The notes: generated by a model from the letters alone, not told the origin. A stretch of DNA of 64,000 nt from Homalodisca vitripennis (GCF_021130785.1 NW_025777964.1:62001-126000), one strand, 5' to 3'. Shown: positions 9,660-24,308, counted from the stretch's first letter. Numbers and translations are program-made.

Positions 9660-9960
9660 CTTATGTTTCCCAAGCATGTAAGTCCATTGGTTTTGTTATT
9701 TCTTTTAATAATTTTAGATTTTTAATTGATGTTCTGCGTCCTGATTCGATGCAGTGCTTGGCTACAGCAGTTTTTTCAACTCTTCCATATTATGTATGCG
9801 ATAAATGCTCGTTAAATCGTGTTTTTATTGTTCTTTATGTTTCTCCAATATAATAAGTAGCCTTAATTTTTCTTCGCATCATTTTTAAGAAATTAAACTT
9901 TGTGCCACAGATCACCCGTTGATTTAAATAATGCTTTCTATCATGGTCTTCGTAGAATAC
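9660..9960 (-). pseudogene. Penelope-like element remnant: GIY-YIG endonuclease domain
   Basis: The minus-strand translation gives ATYYIGET (9835-9861 region), then RTIKTRFNEHLSHT, AVAKHCIESGRR and LLKEITKPMDLHAWET. This matches the YIG...R..EH...A.H..E.GH layout of the GIY-YIG domain that ends Penelope-like reverse transcriptases. In-frame stops follow YIGET and SHT. The upstream linker (KMMRRKIK) is still readable, but reverse transcriptase motifs are not. The insertion lies between blocks V and U of the first duplicated set and is absent from the second set (62340-62625), so it arrived after the duplication. Confidence 0.7.
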
Positions 9961-10029
9961 GTGAAAAGTACGAAAAGGTTGGCTGTCTTAATGAGTGATG
10001 AAAATATCAAACGCATGTACTTGTTATAA

Positions 10030-10420
10030 TCAACCACACATTCCCACTATTACAAAAAAATTATTACAAAAAAATTACAGTTTAGAGAATATTAAGCAGA
10101 AAACTATAATATCCACAGAATGATATTTCCTCCACTGTCAAACTTAAATTGTTTGGAGTAGAAGAACAAGCTGTAAAAAGTATCGTCGTCCATTATCAAA
10201 GCCATGCAACATTGTGGTTAACTGACACAAACTAGTTACGTATTCTGAGTACATTTATGCTAAACATTTTGATTAATGTAGAACAATACATTTGTGTATA
10301 GAATTTAATTTGTGGTTCATAAGTCTCCAAAATGTGAATTGCTTTAACAATCACTCTATTTATGAAAAGTGTAATTCTACTTGTTTTAAAATCAGGCTAA
10401 TGCCCAGCACCTCGTTTTTT
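10030..10420 (+). repeat. Duplicated block U, copy 1 (partner 62625-62960)
   Basis: Shares ATTAAGCAGAAAACTATAA, ATGATATTTCCTCCACTGT/ATAATATTTCCTTCACTGT, GGTTAACT, ACTAGTTA and TATAGAATTTAA in order with 62660-62895. Small indels, no shared reading frame. Confidence 0.75.
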
Positions 10421-11785
10421 GTACGTTCTGCTAATATACGAGTAAATATGCCGTTCCACAATATCCAAAAATCCAAATACTTTCCCGTTTACAATGTTAT
10501 TAGGGTTAATATATAATACAGTAATAAGTTAAAATGCATTCCAATAACTGACATGTTACAGTATTAAATTACAAATTTTTCTTTGCACTTATTAGTTTTT
10601 GTGTATTCATAAACTGAACACAAACATATAAAGTAAAATCCGTTTTATTCCACCAATCTGCAATTTCACAGTGTTGAATATAATAATGAATTGGACCTTC
10701 ATGTACGAATATGATTGACTAATCTTCTTAGCCTTGACATGAATCCCAATGTATCCCTGAATCCTGGATGGGTCTATTCAGTTTATTACTTGAGCAAGAG
10801 TTTATCCAAAAAATCGCAAACAGTTGTGAAAACCTGTTATTTACCTTTAGTAAGTACAATGATTAGATACGTTGTACGTATGGTAAAAATACCGTCCATA
10901 TTTATAAATTTAAACAACGTAAATGTTTATTTATATAACAGGGACAAAACCCGTTAATAATGATAGATACTTGGAAAAATATTTATAGTGAAACAGCTAT
11001 GGTCATAGTAAGAAGATAAAAGATAAAATAGATTAATGAAAGAGATCATTTTGTGCTTAGTCTTAAAGTGACTATCTGTCTCATCTGGGCTTAGCACATT
11101 TGTGAAGTAAACATAATTTATTGAAGTTGTCAGTGGATTTATCAACAACTTTCTGAAATATTTCAAACCGTTTTTTAATGTAATTAAAATAACCATAGTT
11201 CTATGTATAACACTGAATAGAATAAAATAAAACATTACATTTCAAAATTTGAATGTATTCACCTTTTAAGGCAGTGATCTCTAATTTTTTCTTGTGCTTA
11301 ATGTGTAATGCAGCTCTATTGTGGAATCACACATTCCATTCCAAAATTGTTTTTTATATTTGCATGAAAATCATGTATACCTTTTTTTGAAAGTTGGACC
11401 CGTAGTATTTTAAAACTCTTATATTATCTTTAAAGAGCTTATTGAACTACAGCATAAAATGCTAATCAAGTAATTTTTATATCTTGTTATACGTCATATC
11501 AAAGGAGTTCAACTGTAACGAAAGCCATTAGTTAGAAATACAACCTACGTCGGACTGAAGATAGATATGGATATAAATGAAAATTGCTATATAAAAAAGC
11601 ATAAAACTGGCTTAACAAGCACACTGCGAAAACGTAAAAGATGGGAAGTATTAAGGAAATATGTTTTAAAAAACTACACAGACAAGAATTTAAAAAAAAG
11701 GTCAGAGAATTTCAATGTCTATGACGAATAAACATGTTTCTCTGGGATTAATGCTAAATGGAAGCCGGAGATATAGAAGGTGCTA

Positions 11786-11788
<3 letters not shown>

Positions 11789-11850
<62 letters not shown>

Positions 11851-11860
11851 ATATATATAA
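11789..11860. repeat. (TA)n microsatellite
   Basis: About 72 bp of AT dinucleotides with one phase break near 11839. Confidence 0.95.
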
Positions 11861-11931
11861 TTTTACGATACATTTTGAATAATCGGTCACTAAGTTGACT
11901 GAATAATAGAAAAGATGTATACAGAATGTTG

Positions 11932-12060
11932 TGATTGAATAATCAACGAAGCTTCACAGTGATGTTAAGTTATCAAGCGGGCCGAGGTCATTAATGATGC
12001 ACCGGATCCCAAGTGCGTTAAATGGTTCCTGAATAATCAGCGAGGTTCAGTGCTCTGGCT
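11932..12060 (+). repeat. Imperfect repeat pair in a GC-richer island
   Basis: TGAATAATCAACGAAGCTTC near 11936 and TGAATAATCAGCGAGGTTC near 12031 flank a GC-richer segment containing GCGGGCCGAGGTC and CCGGATCCC. Probably an old element fragment; class not recognised. Confidence 0.45.
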
Positions 12061-13399
12061 CAGTTTGTGGTTTTATAATTAAGTAACTTTATTGAATGAA
12101 TATAATATTGCCTTAGTCCATTGAAGGTTTATATTAGTCAAGATTAAATCAGACTTAACATAACTTTCCTGCTTTAGTGAAATTTTTAATTTTCTTAATA
12201 ATAATAATTTGAAGAGTGATTGACAAGAACAAAACTAATATATTTACTCCACGGTTGGTTAAAAGAGTGACATATATTTTTATATTTGATATACATTTTT
12301 ACAAATTATTACAAATTTATTATGATTACATTTCATAGTATTGTAGTCACTTAAATGTAAAATAAAATGCAATATGAAATAAACGTGGTGAATATTATTA
12401 GTTGATTATGCGAATAATTGAAACTAAGTCTTACTAATCGAGAAATTCAAACCACAGTCTATTTTGTATAACTTAATAAAAATATAGCCATTGGACGGGT
12501 GAGACAAGGTTATTTGTCTAAATGTATTTTTATTACTCTCTTTATGGACATATCAAAGGCATTCCTAAAACCAATAGTATGGACTGATTTTATAAATTAT
12601 TACATTTAAATATTATAAAGTAAAACTGAACCTTTTGATGAGTGCATAATGGTTGATTTCAATGCTGTTTCCATATAAAAAAAAACTAAAACGAAATATA
12701 CAACAACCGCAACTCCGATGTCACGAAAGGACTTGAATATGAACAAAGCTTTTGTTTAATTAAATTATAGGCTTTAGAAATATGAAATATATTAAAATGT
12801 AGTACAGTTTATGTATTTTTATATATTGAACTAGCCTCAAAATAATCTAAACCAAAAACAATTTTATAAAATATCATTGGAAATATATTTTCACACGTTT
12901 TAAAACATACTTTAATAAGTAGAATGATTTATTCTAAATTTACGAACTCATAATATTAATTGAATTTTACAGAATTTGTTGTAATTATATTGTATATACA
13001 TATATATATATATATATATATACAACTAAAATACATCACAAATTATGAGAGGCGTACAAAATATATATATATATATGGACCTCACGCGTTTTGAGAAAGT
13101 AATATACAAAACAAAAGAAATGTATATTTCTATAGTTCTAACAAACTATTAGTTATATATGTCCTTATATTTGCCAGTTTCGCGTTTAATAATTCCCGTA
13201 AAAGGTTCCTAAAATTATATTTTTTATTCATAAAAACTAAACTCAGAACAGTTTAGAAAAATTATTGAACAAATAAATATTGAATCACAACTTTATAATT
13301 AAGAAGTTTGTTTTAACGTGTATGATATAAGTACTAAAATTAATTTATTCAACTTAGTTATAAGATAAGGAGATAGTGACTTAATACTAAATCTGACAT

Positions 13400-14817
<1,418 letters not shown>

Positions 14818-14820
14818 AGC

Positions 14821-14940
14821 CTGCCAAAACATGGTAAATACCTCTTTGCTAAGCGACCACTGCCTCTGCTAGTGTGACATAATTAGGCGAAGTGGTTATT
14901 CAGTTAAAAAAGGTGGATGGATAAAGTTTTTTTTTAATCC
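14821..14940 (+). repeat. 120-bp direct repeat, copy A
   Basis: The first 52 bases (from CTGCCAAAACATGG) are identical to 15781-15832. The next about 70 bases match at roughly 85-90%. Copies are exactly 960 bp apart. Within this copy ACCACT-GCCT can pair with AGGC-GA-AGTGGT, giving a bulged hairpin that is partly lost in copy B. Confidence 0.9.
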
Positions 14941-14945
14941 ATAAA

Positions 14946-15777
14946 GATATCAGTAGCAAAAATATGATACTGCTAGTTTAAAATGGAGTAATTTTCTGTC
15001 AATTGTGGAAAATCATAAAGACATTCAAGGGCAATGGGGAAATTGACTCAGCATCATCAATAAACAATGCTCTAATCTACGCAGTTATTACGTTTATTCG
15101 TATTATAAGAATTATTGTAATAAATTTGTTTTAAATAATAATGAATAAAACATAAGAAACTCTGTTAGAAAAGAGCGTGTGCAATCCACTACTCATAAGC
15201 TTTTTTAATAACGAACATAAAAGAACAAGGCAATCAATAAGATGGTATTTCTCTGTCTGGAATATTTTACTCAGCGTTTTCACTCAGAAATAGTAATAAC
15301 AATGAATGTAACAATGTATCTGTCTCAGAACTGAAACATCACCTGTCAGGCAAAAAAAGGGGAAATGTTTAATATACGTCTACCTTCCGTATTGTGTTAG
15401 GCTTACCATTTGTTAGTTTTCATCGTGCATTTTTAGTACTCCTTATAACCCAATACATATTTTAAAAATACAATCTCATTATTAAATCTATTACTTTTAA
15501 GTCATCAAAGCATTCTTTATTTGTATATTTATCATCATATTTGAATGGTATATAATAAAATAGTCTACTCTTTTAAAACATCTTTTAAAGTGCTTAAAAA
15601 TATACGTATTACTAGATTAAATTATGTATCGTATTGTCCAGGTTACACTCTAAGAAATGTTGATCTTACTGTAAAAATAAGCTAAAATAGGTTGCCTGTA
15701 TATGCCAATAACAGAACGAATGATAGAGAACAATCTGGCTGCAGGGAAGCAATGCTGCTGCGTCTGACATGTAGGCA
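14946..15777. other. AT-rich spacer between the two direct repeats
   Basis: No coding or RNA feature seen. It ends in a GC-richer segment (15715-15780, CTGGCTGCAGGGAAGC) that is not present upstream of copy A. Confidence 0.45.
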
Positions 15778-15780
15778 AAG

Positions 15781-15900
15781 CTGCCAAAACATGGTAAATA
15801 CCTCTTTGCTAAGCGACCACTGCCTCTGCTAGAGTGACATAATTAGTCGAAGTGCTTTTTCAGTTACTGAAGGTGACTGGATAAAGTTTTATTAAATCCA
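15781..15900 (+). repeat. 120-bp direct repeat, copy B
   Basis: See copy A at 14821-14940. The flanks of the two copies differ, so the match starts abruptly at CTGCCAAAAC. Confidence 0.9.
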
Positions 15901-16003
15901 TATACCTAAATTAGATTCTTGAGAACAGAAAACACAAACTACTTTTATAAAATATAAATATTTGCTTTGATCATATATTTACCTATACATTTGGCTGATC
16001 ATT

Positions 16004-16230
16004 AGCGAAGCCTACTGCTGTAAGGGCTGAAAAAGTTTAACTTTGTCTTTCTGTCTGATAGTCTCCGCACAATATCTCGTGAAATGACAGATTTACAGAC
16101 TATAAATTTAGCATTAGGCTTCATGCATATAAATATATTTGCACCAAATTCGACGATGGTGCATATCATAGGATTTGGCTGAGCTTTATTGTAGCCTATC
16201 CCTAACTATGCAGACACAATTACTTTTTGT
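16004..16230 (+). repeat. Element-like segment with TCTTTCTGTCTG / ATATCTCGTGAAATGA signature
   Basis: The wording CTTTGTCTTTCTGTCTG followed by CGCACAATATCTCGTGAAA resembles low-copy insect repeat tails. A comparable segment lies at 52966-53165 (TCTGTATGTCCGTTTGTGCG, GATATTTC). Class unknown. Confidence 0.35.
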
Positions 16231-18653
16231 ATTGGTGGATGTAAACATGTTTTTCTATTTGTTTAATGTTCCTGCTCTCTGTCAGCATCTGAAAATTAAC
16301 CATAGATTTTAAGTTTACCATGCACCCTTAGAGAAACATGTTACGGATCTTGCGGTGTTTCTTATTAACTCGTATTACTGACGTAGGCTGTTTTCAGTTC
16401 TATGTTGTGAATGAATTTAGGCAATATGCAATTTATGTGTTAATGAGAAACTTGCACTAGAGGATATCACTTAAATTATATTTCTCTTATCCTGAAGAGG
16501 TAAATAAATGATATCACGAATTCAAACGAAACCAAAGAAGTTATATCTATATGCTACAAAGTTCGAAGATTTAGTCATTCTTGTTTATTTGAGGACACTA
16601 CAGAACACATCCATACCGTATGTTTCTTTATACCGATATTCATAGCATTTTCGAATGCAACTTGAGGCATATACTTAAGTTTTACTCCTCTTCCAATTAA
16701 TGTTAAGTAACGAATAAAACTTTTTAGTTTCAATGTATAAAACAGTCCTATGTAAATACATAGATAAATATCTTCTGTTTGCTATGATTTTTGTTTTAAT
16801 CTGTATAATTTCTAAATGATTGTAGTCCCAACAGCAGATGCCAGAGTTCATACGTAAGAAGTTGGTAGTATTAATAAGGACTTAGTTGATGTTGGTAATG
16901 GGTTTGGTATGGAATGTATCTGACCTAGGAATAATAAGAAGATCATATATGCTTCATAACTGAGAGAACTACCCGTACATTTAGAAAATACACTAAATTA
17001 ATTTACAATTAACTGTGGTTACGTATAAATAAGTAGATATTTTAATTTTCAAAAGTGTGTTAAACAGGGTATTAACAAACGTAGAATATAAAAATTTACA
17101 AGCGCAGGATTTAACTCTGGTTTTTTACTAATTGTTGTAAGACTAATTACACTTATGCAGTTTATAGTCACAAAAAAACAAAACACTTGGAAAGAGGAAA
17201 TCCCCCACGTTTTTTTTTTAATGTCTCCTCTACGTTGTTCGAACAACACAAAATGCGCTCTGACGTCTTGGTTAGTTTGTTTTTAGGAGATGGGTCGACA
17301 TATTTTTTATCATAATTGCTGACGGCAATGTTTAGGTTTAGAAATTTGAAAATTAAGACTCACGGTAACTGAGTTAACATTACTGTTTTATTCAAGCATT
17401 TCACTATAAAAATACCTTCTCTCGAATCTATTTCAGATAGTGATGGAATTACCTTAAGTAGCAAGTATTTATATCATTTTTCTCTATAAATATTATCAAC
17501 TTTCTACTAGTTTATCAGACAATTATCACAAAAATTAAATTGCTACTTAGTTAGCTGTGTTTATGAAATATTAGTGTAGGCAATGTTTTTCCTTATGCTT
17601 CACAATCTATCAAAATAATATAAAATGTTTTTTTATATCTTTAACTAGATGTGGAAAATCAAAATTATTATTATAAGATTGTGAAAATACGTGACTTGCT
17701 TGTCAACATGTTGTGGGCTGAATAAAAACGCCTGGCAGAGAAAGAAGTGGAGGTAAAATATGAAGATACTCACATATTTCCCTAGACACTTAATACAAAT
17801 ATCAGCTATTACTACAGGGACAGGCGCCTCGATGAGCTTTACTTATAAGAACACTCTATTGAAAGCTATTTATAAAGGAATGTTTAAGACATACAATCTT
17901 GAAAGTTGGGTTGATATTAACGTTTATTATAATTGTTCCTTTAAATTGAATATTTAAAATTGCCCTAACGAATAATTTTGATTTGTCTATGGCAGTAATC
18001 GACTCATAGTGATTGACTTTAGAAGAAAAACATAAACTGCTGAAACAACATTAATCTCTAATGCAGAAGTGCTTGATATACATAATATATGAATCTTATT
18101 GAAGTCATTCACTAATAGAAATATTGAAACAGTACTGTATTTTATTTTACTAGTTAAAAGTTAGAAATAACCTCTATTATTTTTAGCAATGAAAAAATTT
18201 TAACTATGGAAAAATGTATGTTAAGTATGTTGTAATTAACATGCTGTCATAAAAATCACTAAACACATAAAAACTAAACATATGATACATTTAGCATTGA
18301 GAAACATAATATTATAGGTAGTTAGATAACAATGTATTTTGTTCTACACGTACTACCAATATACAGATTTAAAAACAATATATTAAGCATAATTCCATGA
18401 AATCCATAAACTACATAAACATATGTACATTATTTGATATCTTCACAGTTTGCCAGGGATGTATAAGTTAAATTATGTAAGTTGAAATGTTAAAGACAAA
18501 TCGATGAAATATAAAATTACTCTGTATTCTATTTCAGGCAGTGCATATTCATTGAACTTTTTCAACTCGATGACATCAATTCACATCATCAAACAATAAC
18601 TATATTTAAATCGTAAATAGTAATTAATTTATAAAATTTATGTGCATACATTT

Positions 18654-18655
<2 letters not shown>
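16231..18655. other. AT-rich stretch, nothing recognised
   Basis: Short frames at 17049-17249 and 17760-17957 show no domain and are treated as chance. Confidence 0.5.

Positions 18656-18717
<62 letters not shown>
18656..18717. repeat. (TA)n microsatellite
   Basis: Pure AT dinucleotide array just left of the hAT fragment. Confidence 0.97.
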
Positions 18718-18720
<3 letters not shown>

Positions 18721-18949
18721 ATAATTTATATAGCTCAAAGATTTATACACAGGATTTATTGTTACTATAGGGTACTTACCGTATTAGATCATAAGTGTTG
18801 TGATATTAACATTTTCGAAAATATTAACATATATTGTAAATTATTTACGAATGAAAACAGTATATCGGAACTAGGGGCAAATATAAACATAAATATACTC
18901 TTTGGTAGTATGGAAACATCTACCACAATTTGACAGTATCCGATTATCA

Positions 18950-19168
18950 TCCCAAAGAAGAACAGAGCCAGAAACATATTTTGGTGAGCAGGGGACGGTG
19001 AAGAGGTGAAGACGACAGGTATTTTCCCGTAGCAGAGGGAAAGTAATGTAAGTGCAGTCAATCTCTCATTCCCCATTTTGTTCCTTAAAAGTTTCTTGAC
19101 CCATTTCAACGTTGAGAAAGATCTTTCAGTAATGCTGAATACGGTATACCCAATACAGTCAGCAATAA
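18950..19168 (-). pseudogene. hAT transposase C-terminal dimerisation fragment
   Basis: The minus-strand peptide reads YTVFSITERSFSTLKW, then VKKLLRNKMGNERLTALT and LLSLCYG. This is the ERxFSxLKxIKxxLRxxMxxxRLxxLxxL signature of hAT dimerisation domains. The open frame continues to 18789 (VFTSSPSPAHQNMF...) without further hAT features. No catalytic core or inverted repeats are visible, so only a 3' fragment survives. The nearby 19230-19270 segment (GGGTACGGACCCC) may be part of the same insertion. Confidence 0.75.
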
Positions 19169-19279
19169 ATAATTATTTATTAATAATAATAATAGGATAG
19201 TTTTAAAAAAAAGTCATTGATGAAATTGAAACTTTTGGGAGGGGTACGGACCCCTTTGACACACCCGCTGGCTACATAT

Positions 19280-22200
19280 TTAACCCCAAAGATATAAAGC
19301 GTAGTTCCCTACGTCTAAGACAAGTTGAGCACTCTTGTTCACACGAGATAAGTGCTGAACTGAGTTGTTTGTTCACATCGTGTATTATGTTTACTCCAAT
19401 AAGCTGATAGATTAGAGACTGTAACTATTAGATTTACCTTAACTTATCTGTATAGCTTATAAACTAATGAGTGTAAAATTACTCATGACTCACTTATATG
19501 TGGTATGAATAGCAACCCGTATGTATGTATTGTAAGAGGAAGACCAGTTGAAATTATAGGATTTACTCAACTTAAGCTTGTGTAAATAGTTCACAGTATC
19601 TAACATGAAACTATGCTCTAGGAGTATTTTTGTATTATTCTTTAAATATATAGTCCATAAAGTTTCTTTAAAAGTTAGATTATAGATTTGATATATGTTT
19701 ATAAAGAATTTTACACGCTTCCTAAATGTAGGATATGATAAAAATGTATAAATTTAAGATAGATTAGCAGTAGCAATGTCAAAATTTATAGTAAGTTTTT
19801 GTATTAGGAGTTAATGTTTTTTCAAATCCCTCATTTCTCTGCATCACAAAATGTATATAGCTGGTGTTAAAGATACATATTGACAGAAATGTGTAATACT
19901 GGTTTTTATTTAGGCAAATTAAACTTCCCTTTTACGTTTTATCATATTACAATATTCTAATAACTAAATGTTTTTTTTAACATCAAAATGTTTAAATGAA
20001 CAATTTTATTTGATAAAATTGTTTTGTTTTACCAGTTGAACATTAGAAATAGTCGATGTACAACGGAATAATAATAATACCTAATACAAATTCATTACTT
20101 TATGTAGGATAAATACTTTTTTCCAGATTTCAGGAACATACTTTTCATCCCCAGAACAGCTTTGGTTTGATATCCAACACTGCTGTTTAGATCTAAATTG
20201 AGTTCTTTGCACATTATAAAGAATTAGTCACTGTGATAAAAGTATTGCTAGCACTACGTAGGCATTTCTAGGTAACCTACTTTTAACAAAACAGTAATAG
20301 AACAAAATAATATATTAAAAATAAATTAAATTATACGAGTAAAGTGATTCCTTACATACAATTATTATAACAAATAATCTTAAATTTGAAGAAGAAACTC
20401 AGTGCTTTCGCTCACTTATACAGATATATTGAGTCAAGATTTTAATATTTCGTAAATGTTTCGACTATATGTGACCCGAAAAATTCAGATAATTGTCACT
20501 ATTTTCATTTTATTCATTTCACTGTAAATTTCATGTCACAAAACCGGGTAAGTCTTACTTTTATAGATATCGTATTTTCGTCATATCCATCTGATGAATT
20601 CTCTTTTAAATAAATAGGTTTTCCAGCATATACCTAAATATTTTCTTGAACAATTAAACATATTGACTATAGGAAACAGTAAATTTGCTGATGAAGAGTA
20701 AGTATTTCAACCATTAGGAGGAGTATAGATAAAAGTCAATTTCTATATTTAATCTAGACCATTAACAGATAATGCTATTATATTATCTTAATTATACTAA
20801 TCAATAGTATTGTTCATTCTTTCAACAATTTATAAGTAATTTTTTTCAACTGTATTTGAATATTTAATGTAGCGTCGAATCAAACATTGTAATTCTTGCA
20901 GTAATAGATTTAGTTTTGAAATATGAATAATACCTGATACAAATTACAACACTTTTGACATCATATACATAAATAAGAATTACAATATTATGTATCTTCC
21001 TTGATTATTGTGTCTGCTTTTGAGTTGACGTATTCATTTTAAGGGGGGCTGTTAGTACATTGCAATAAAAATATACTGCAGATGTTATTTCCTAATAATT
21101 TCCACTGTACTCGCACTTTTCAATATCGAAGTTCAAGTAACATTTTAAAATTATGTAAGCAACAAACAAAAAAGTAAATTTTTACTTGTACTCTAATAAC
21201 GAGGGTGACTGTTACTATTATTTTATAAAAATAGTTATAGAGAGTATGTTTTTACAATTATGCACCATTGCAAGTTATAACCTTAAAAAAGTATAAACCA
21301 TAATTAGTTTTAATTATCCTAGCCACAACACTAACAAAATTAAATCATAGAGAAAATTACACTTTCAGCGAGAAAATTGCAATGTTCAATACTTTGTTAA
21401 ATGTTAGAGGACTATTACTCACAATATATAGATTTTGTTTTATTTAGATTATTTTCATTTAGTTTTTATTATTATGTTTTTATTTTCAGTAAAAAGATGG
21501 ATGAACTTCAATTGTTTCGTTTTATCGGCATTGAATGAATTGCTATAGCTTAAGTTAAAAGTTAGTGTTCACGTTGGAAACCTAACTTGTGTATTTAAAA
21601 GGCTCAAAGAATCTTAGTAAAATCATCAGGATATTTATACATAACTATGTACAATAACTTATCAAAAAGTCTGAAGTTTTTACATTCAATATCATATTTA
21701 AGAATTTAAGATATAAGAATATTATTTTATTACTATACGTTTGACTAGCGAAGCGGTTATTCTAAGCAGTGAACACTGCATTATAAGAACGTAGCGTGCC
21801 CTTTTTGCCTCGCTGACCGCTAATTAAAGTTTACCGTTAATGAAGGGACATATAAGCAATGTTTGCTTACATTAGTCCCGTCACGCGTTTTCGAAAGCAT
21901 CCGCATAAAATGGGAATTCTCGCAACGTTGAAGTTGTTATCATATATTTAGTAAGGGAAATGTAATTTGCTACTTTTTACAACTAATAAGTCATTTAAAT
22001 ATTGCAAACGTATGGTAAATATATTTCGTTTAGCAAAGAACGTTCAGACATGTAGGCTAAGCTAGTATTTTAGAAAGTTATGAATAAAATATGTGTGCAG
22101 TCATATACTCTTCTTAGCACTCATGGATGAATAATTTTTAAGTTTATAGACAGATGCAGGACTAGATTATGGAATGTTTATGATAGAATATAGGACTGAA

Positions 22201-23250
22201 ACAATGTTGTGGTAATTAATAGGGAGAGAATTTTATTTTCAAGGGAGTAATATAAAATTAAAATAAGGGGTTTATAAATTATGAATTTATTAATTATTAT
22301 AAAATTACAGTGGTTTATTTGTTTACAAGAAACTGTGAAATTCAAGCTTTAAATTAATAATTACAATATTACGTGGTATTCGAAACATATTACTTCGTAT
22401 TGAAAGTTTTTGGTTTTATTCAGAACTAACACTAATTCTAACAATAAATACAATGCTGTATGCGATTTTCTTAGTAGACAGAGTTTTCATTGTATTAAGC
22501 AATTTATTAATGTAGAAGTACTGTACGCCGAATATTGCACAAAATTCCTAACTTAAATTAAGTTAAACTGCTTTATTTACGTGAGTCACACATGTTAAAC
22601 TGTCGTATGACTGTATTCAGCTTGTTAAATAAATTATTAGTTCTGTAATTTCCTCGTGCCATAGTGGAACCAGAACGACAATAGAAAATGTGCCAAAACC
22701 AAAGGAGTAACATTAAAATGACCATCATTTACTTGATATTGCTTGAATAGAAGTCAAGTCTATAGGTCAGGTATTTTTGAGATATAGTACGGAAAGAAGG
22801 ACAGAAATGATATTTATCAAGGTTCTCACGCGATAAGCTTCAATAACACTAAGCCCAGATATTGTTAGAGCAATAAAAAAGTAATGACACTACAATATTC
22901 TTAAAAAATTCGAATTTAGAAAAAATACTTCTTTGAAACACATGCTTTCAATTAAATTATATATTTAGTAATAAAAGGTATTCATATACTTTAACGATTA
23001 GACTAAATTAAATAAGAGACATACATTTTTGAAGTTTCAACTGCCGTTTCGTAAATTTGTTTCAAAATATACTACTTCCTATATTTTATCTTATATTTAT
23101 TCTCCAATTTAATCCAATAAATCTATCATTCAAGGTAGTAATAATCACTTGTTAATTTGCATATCCAAGCCAAGCGTAAGCCAAACAAGTTTGTATATCA
23201 AAAACATATACTCACTTGACACAGTACCGAGTAATGTGAAAAATAAAGAA
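19280..23250. other. Long AT-rich gene-free stretch
   Basis: Nothing coding seen. A GC-richer island at 21740-21900 contains GCGAAGCGGTTATTC, loosely similar to GCGAAGTGGTTATTC at 14888, and GACATGTAGGCTAAGCT near 22049 resembles GACATGTAGGCAAAGCT at 15767, hinting at related old repeats. Confidence 0.45.
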
Positions 23251-23253
23251 ATA

Positions 23254-23445
23254 TCAGGACAATACGTCATGTACGGCTAAAACATATGATAAGTCCAGTA
23301 CAACGATCATGATGTGATTGAGCAGGTAGTCCACATCATTGTTATATCCAGGATAACGATCAAAATACACATGTGTTTTAGGGGTTTGGAGACATCCCAG
23401 AGAACCACATAGGGCGGACTGGCTTGCCTTTTGCAATAAGAACAA
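23254..23445 (-). other. GC-richer island with a 63-codon frame, unclassified
   Basis: The minus-strand frame includes CGSLGCLQTPKTHVYFDRYP and NNDVDYLLNHIM. It stands out from the AT-rich surroundings but matches no family I recognise. It may be an exon or an element fragment; neither is shown. Confidence 0.2.
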
Positions 23446-24286
23446 TCACATAACCAAAACTGTTAACTAAGTTCTATTTCTTTTAAACTTAAAGCTATCG
23501 TGTACAAAAAATTATTGATTTGAGATTTTTTCTTTTTGTTCTTTATTCTATCGGTGACAAAATTCACAAAACTAATAGAAATAGCCTAATAGAAATGTCA
23601 AGTATTTTATTTCTAAATTTTATCTACGAAACTTCATTTGCGATCTCATTTCAAAGCTTCAATTAATTAGTTTCATGCCTAATTGTTTTATCCCATAATC
23701 TCAGACCAACCTGAACCTTTTTTAGAATTTTTCCACTTATAATATCTTATAATACGTTGCATAATTAATTGTTTTATATTTTATTACTATAAAATAAATA
23801 CGTTATATATTCTCTCACAATGAAATGGTAATTCCAGAAGGTTTTACCCCTTAAACACGTTTTTACAGCCATACAATCGTTGTATAAAATAACTAACAGC
23901 AATCAAAAAAAGATACAAATATACAGCTTGTAACATATATCTAATTCTGATAGCATTTGAATATAAAGTTACTCATTGAAATTATAATTCTGAGAACGAT
24001 ATGAAATACTACATGGCGGTTTTATTGCACAAGATAGTTATTTAAATAATAGGACGCTCTAACCAAATAAGACTTACAATATTGAAAGAATAACATTAAC
24101 CTGTGGTTGTTCATAACTAATTACTCTTTTGACTGTTCAGAAATAACTTTTCATATTTAAGCAGAGGTCTTCTTCATATAGAATATTTCACGTAGACTAA
24201 AACAGCTGAGGTGCTCAAGTTGTCGAGTGTCTGAGACAGCACGAGTCAGACGGCTGGTGATCTGCAACTGAGCACATCAATCACGA

Positions 24287-24308
24287 GACGTCACTTGTAT
24301 TGACGTCA
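24287..24308. promoter_or_regulatory. Pair of CRE-like sites
   Basis: A full palindromic TGACGTCA is at 24301-24308, and a second GACGTC with GTGACGTCT on the opposite strand is centred 15 bp upstream (24287-24292). Both are in a GC-richer island (24195-24330) that also contains AACAGCTGAG near 24212. CREB/ATF factors bind TGACGTCA. Whether this is a promoter is inference. Confidence 0.3.

Larger units (their letters stand above)
10421..13380. other. AT-rich stretch with one (TA)n array, no genes seen
   Basis: Contains the (TA)n array at 11789-11860, shorter TA tracts at 12996-13022 and 13061-13076, and an imperfect repeat pair at 11932-12060. Minus-strand and plus-strand frames of 70-95 codons have no family resemblance. 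Confidence 0.5.

Noticed and set aside
18640..18933. Ile-Tyr-rich ORF (also at 24633-24851, 33852-34076 and 51715-51890)
   Set aside because: Each is a (TA)n array read as protein with chance flanks.
19190..19275. Terminal inverted repeat of the hAT element
   Set aside because: GGGTACGGACCCC is palindromic-looking, but no matching partner was found on the other side of the fragment.
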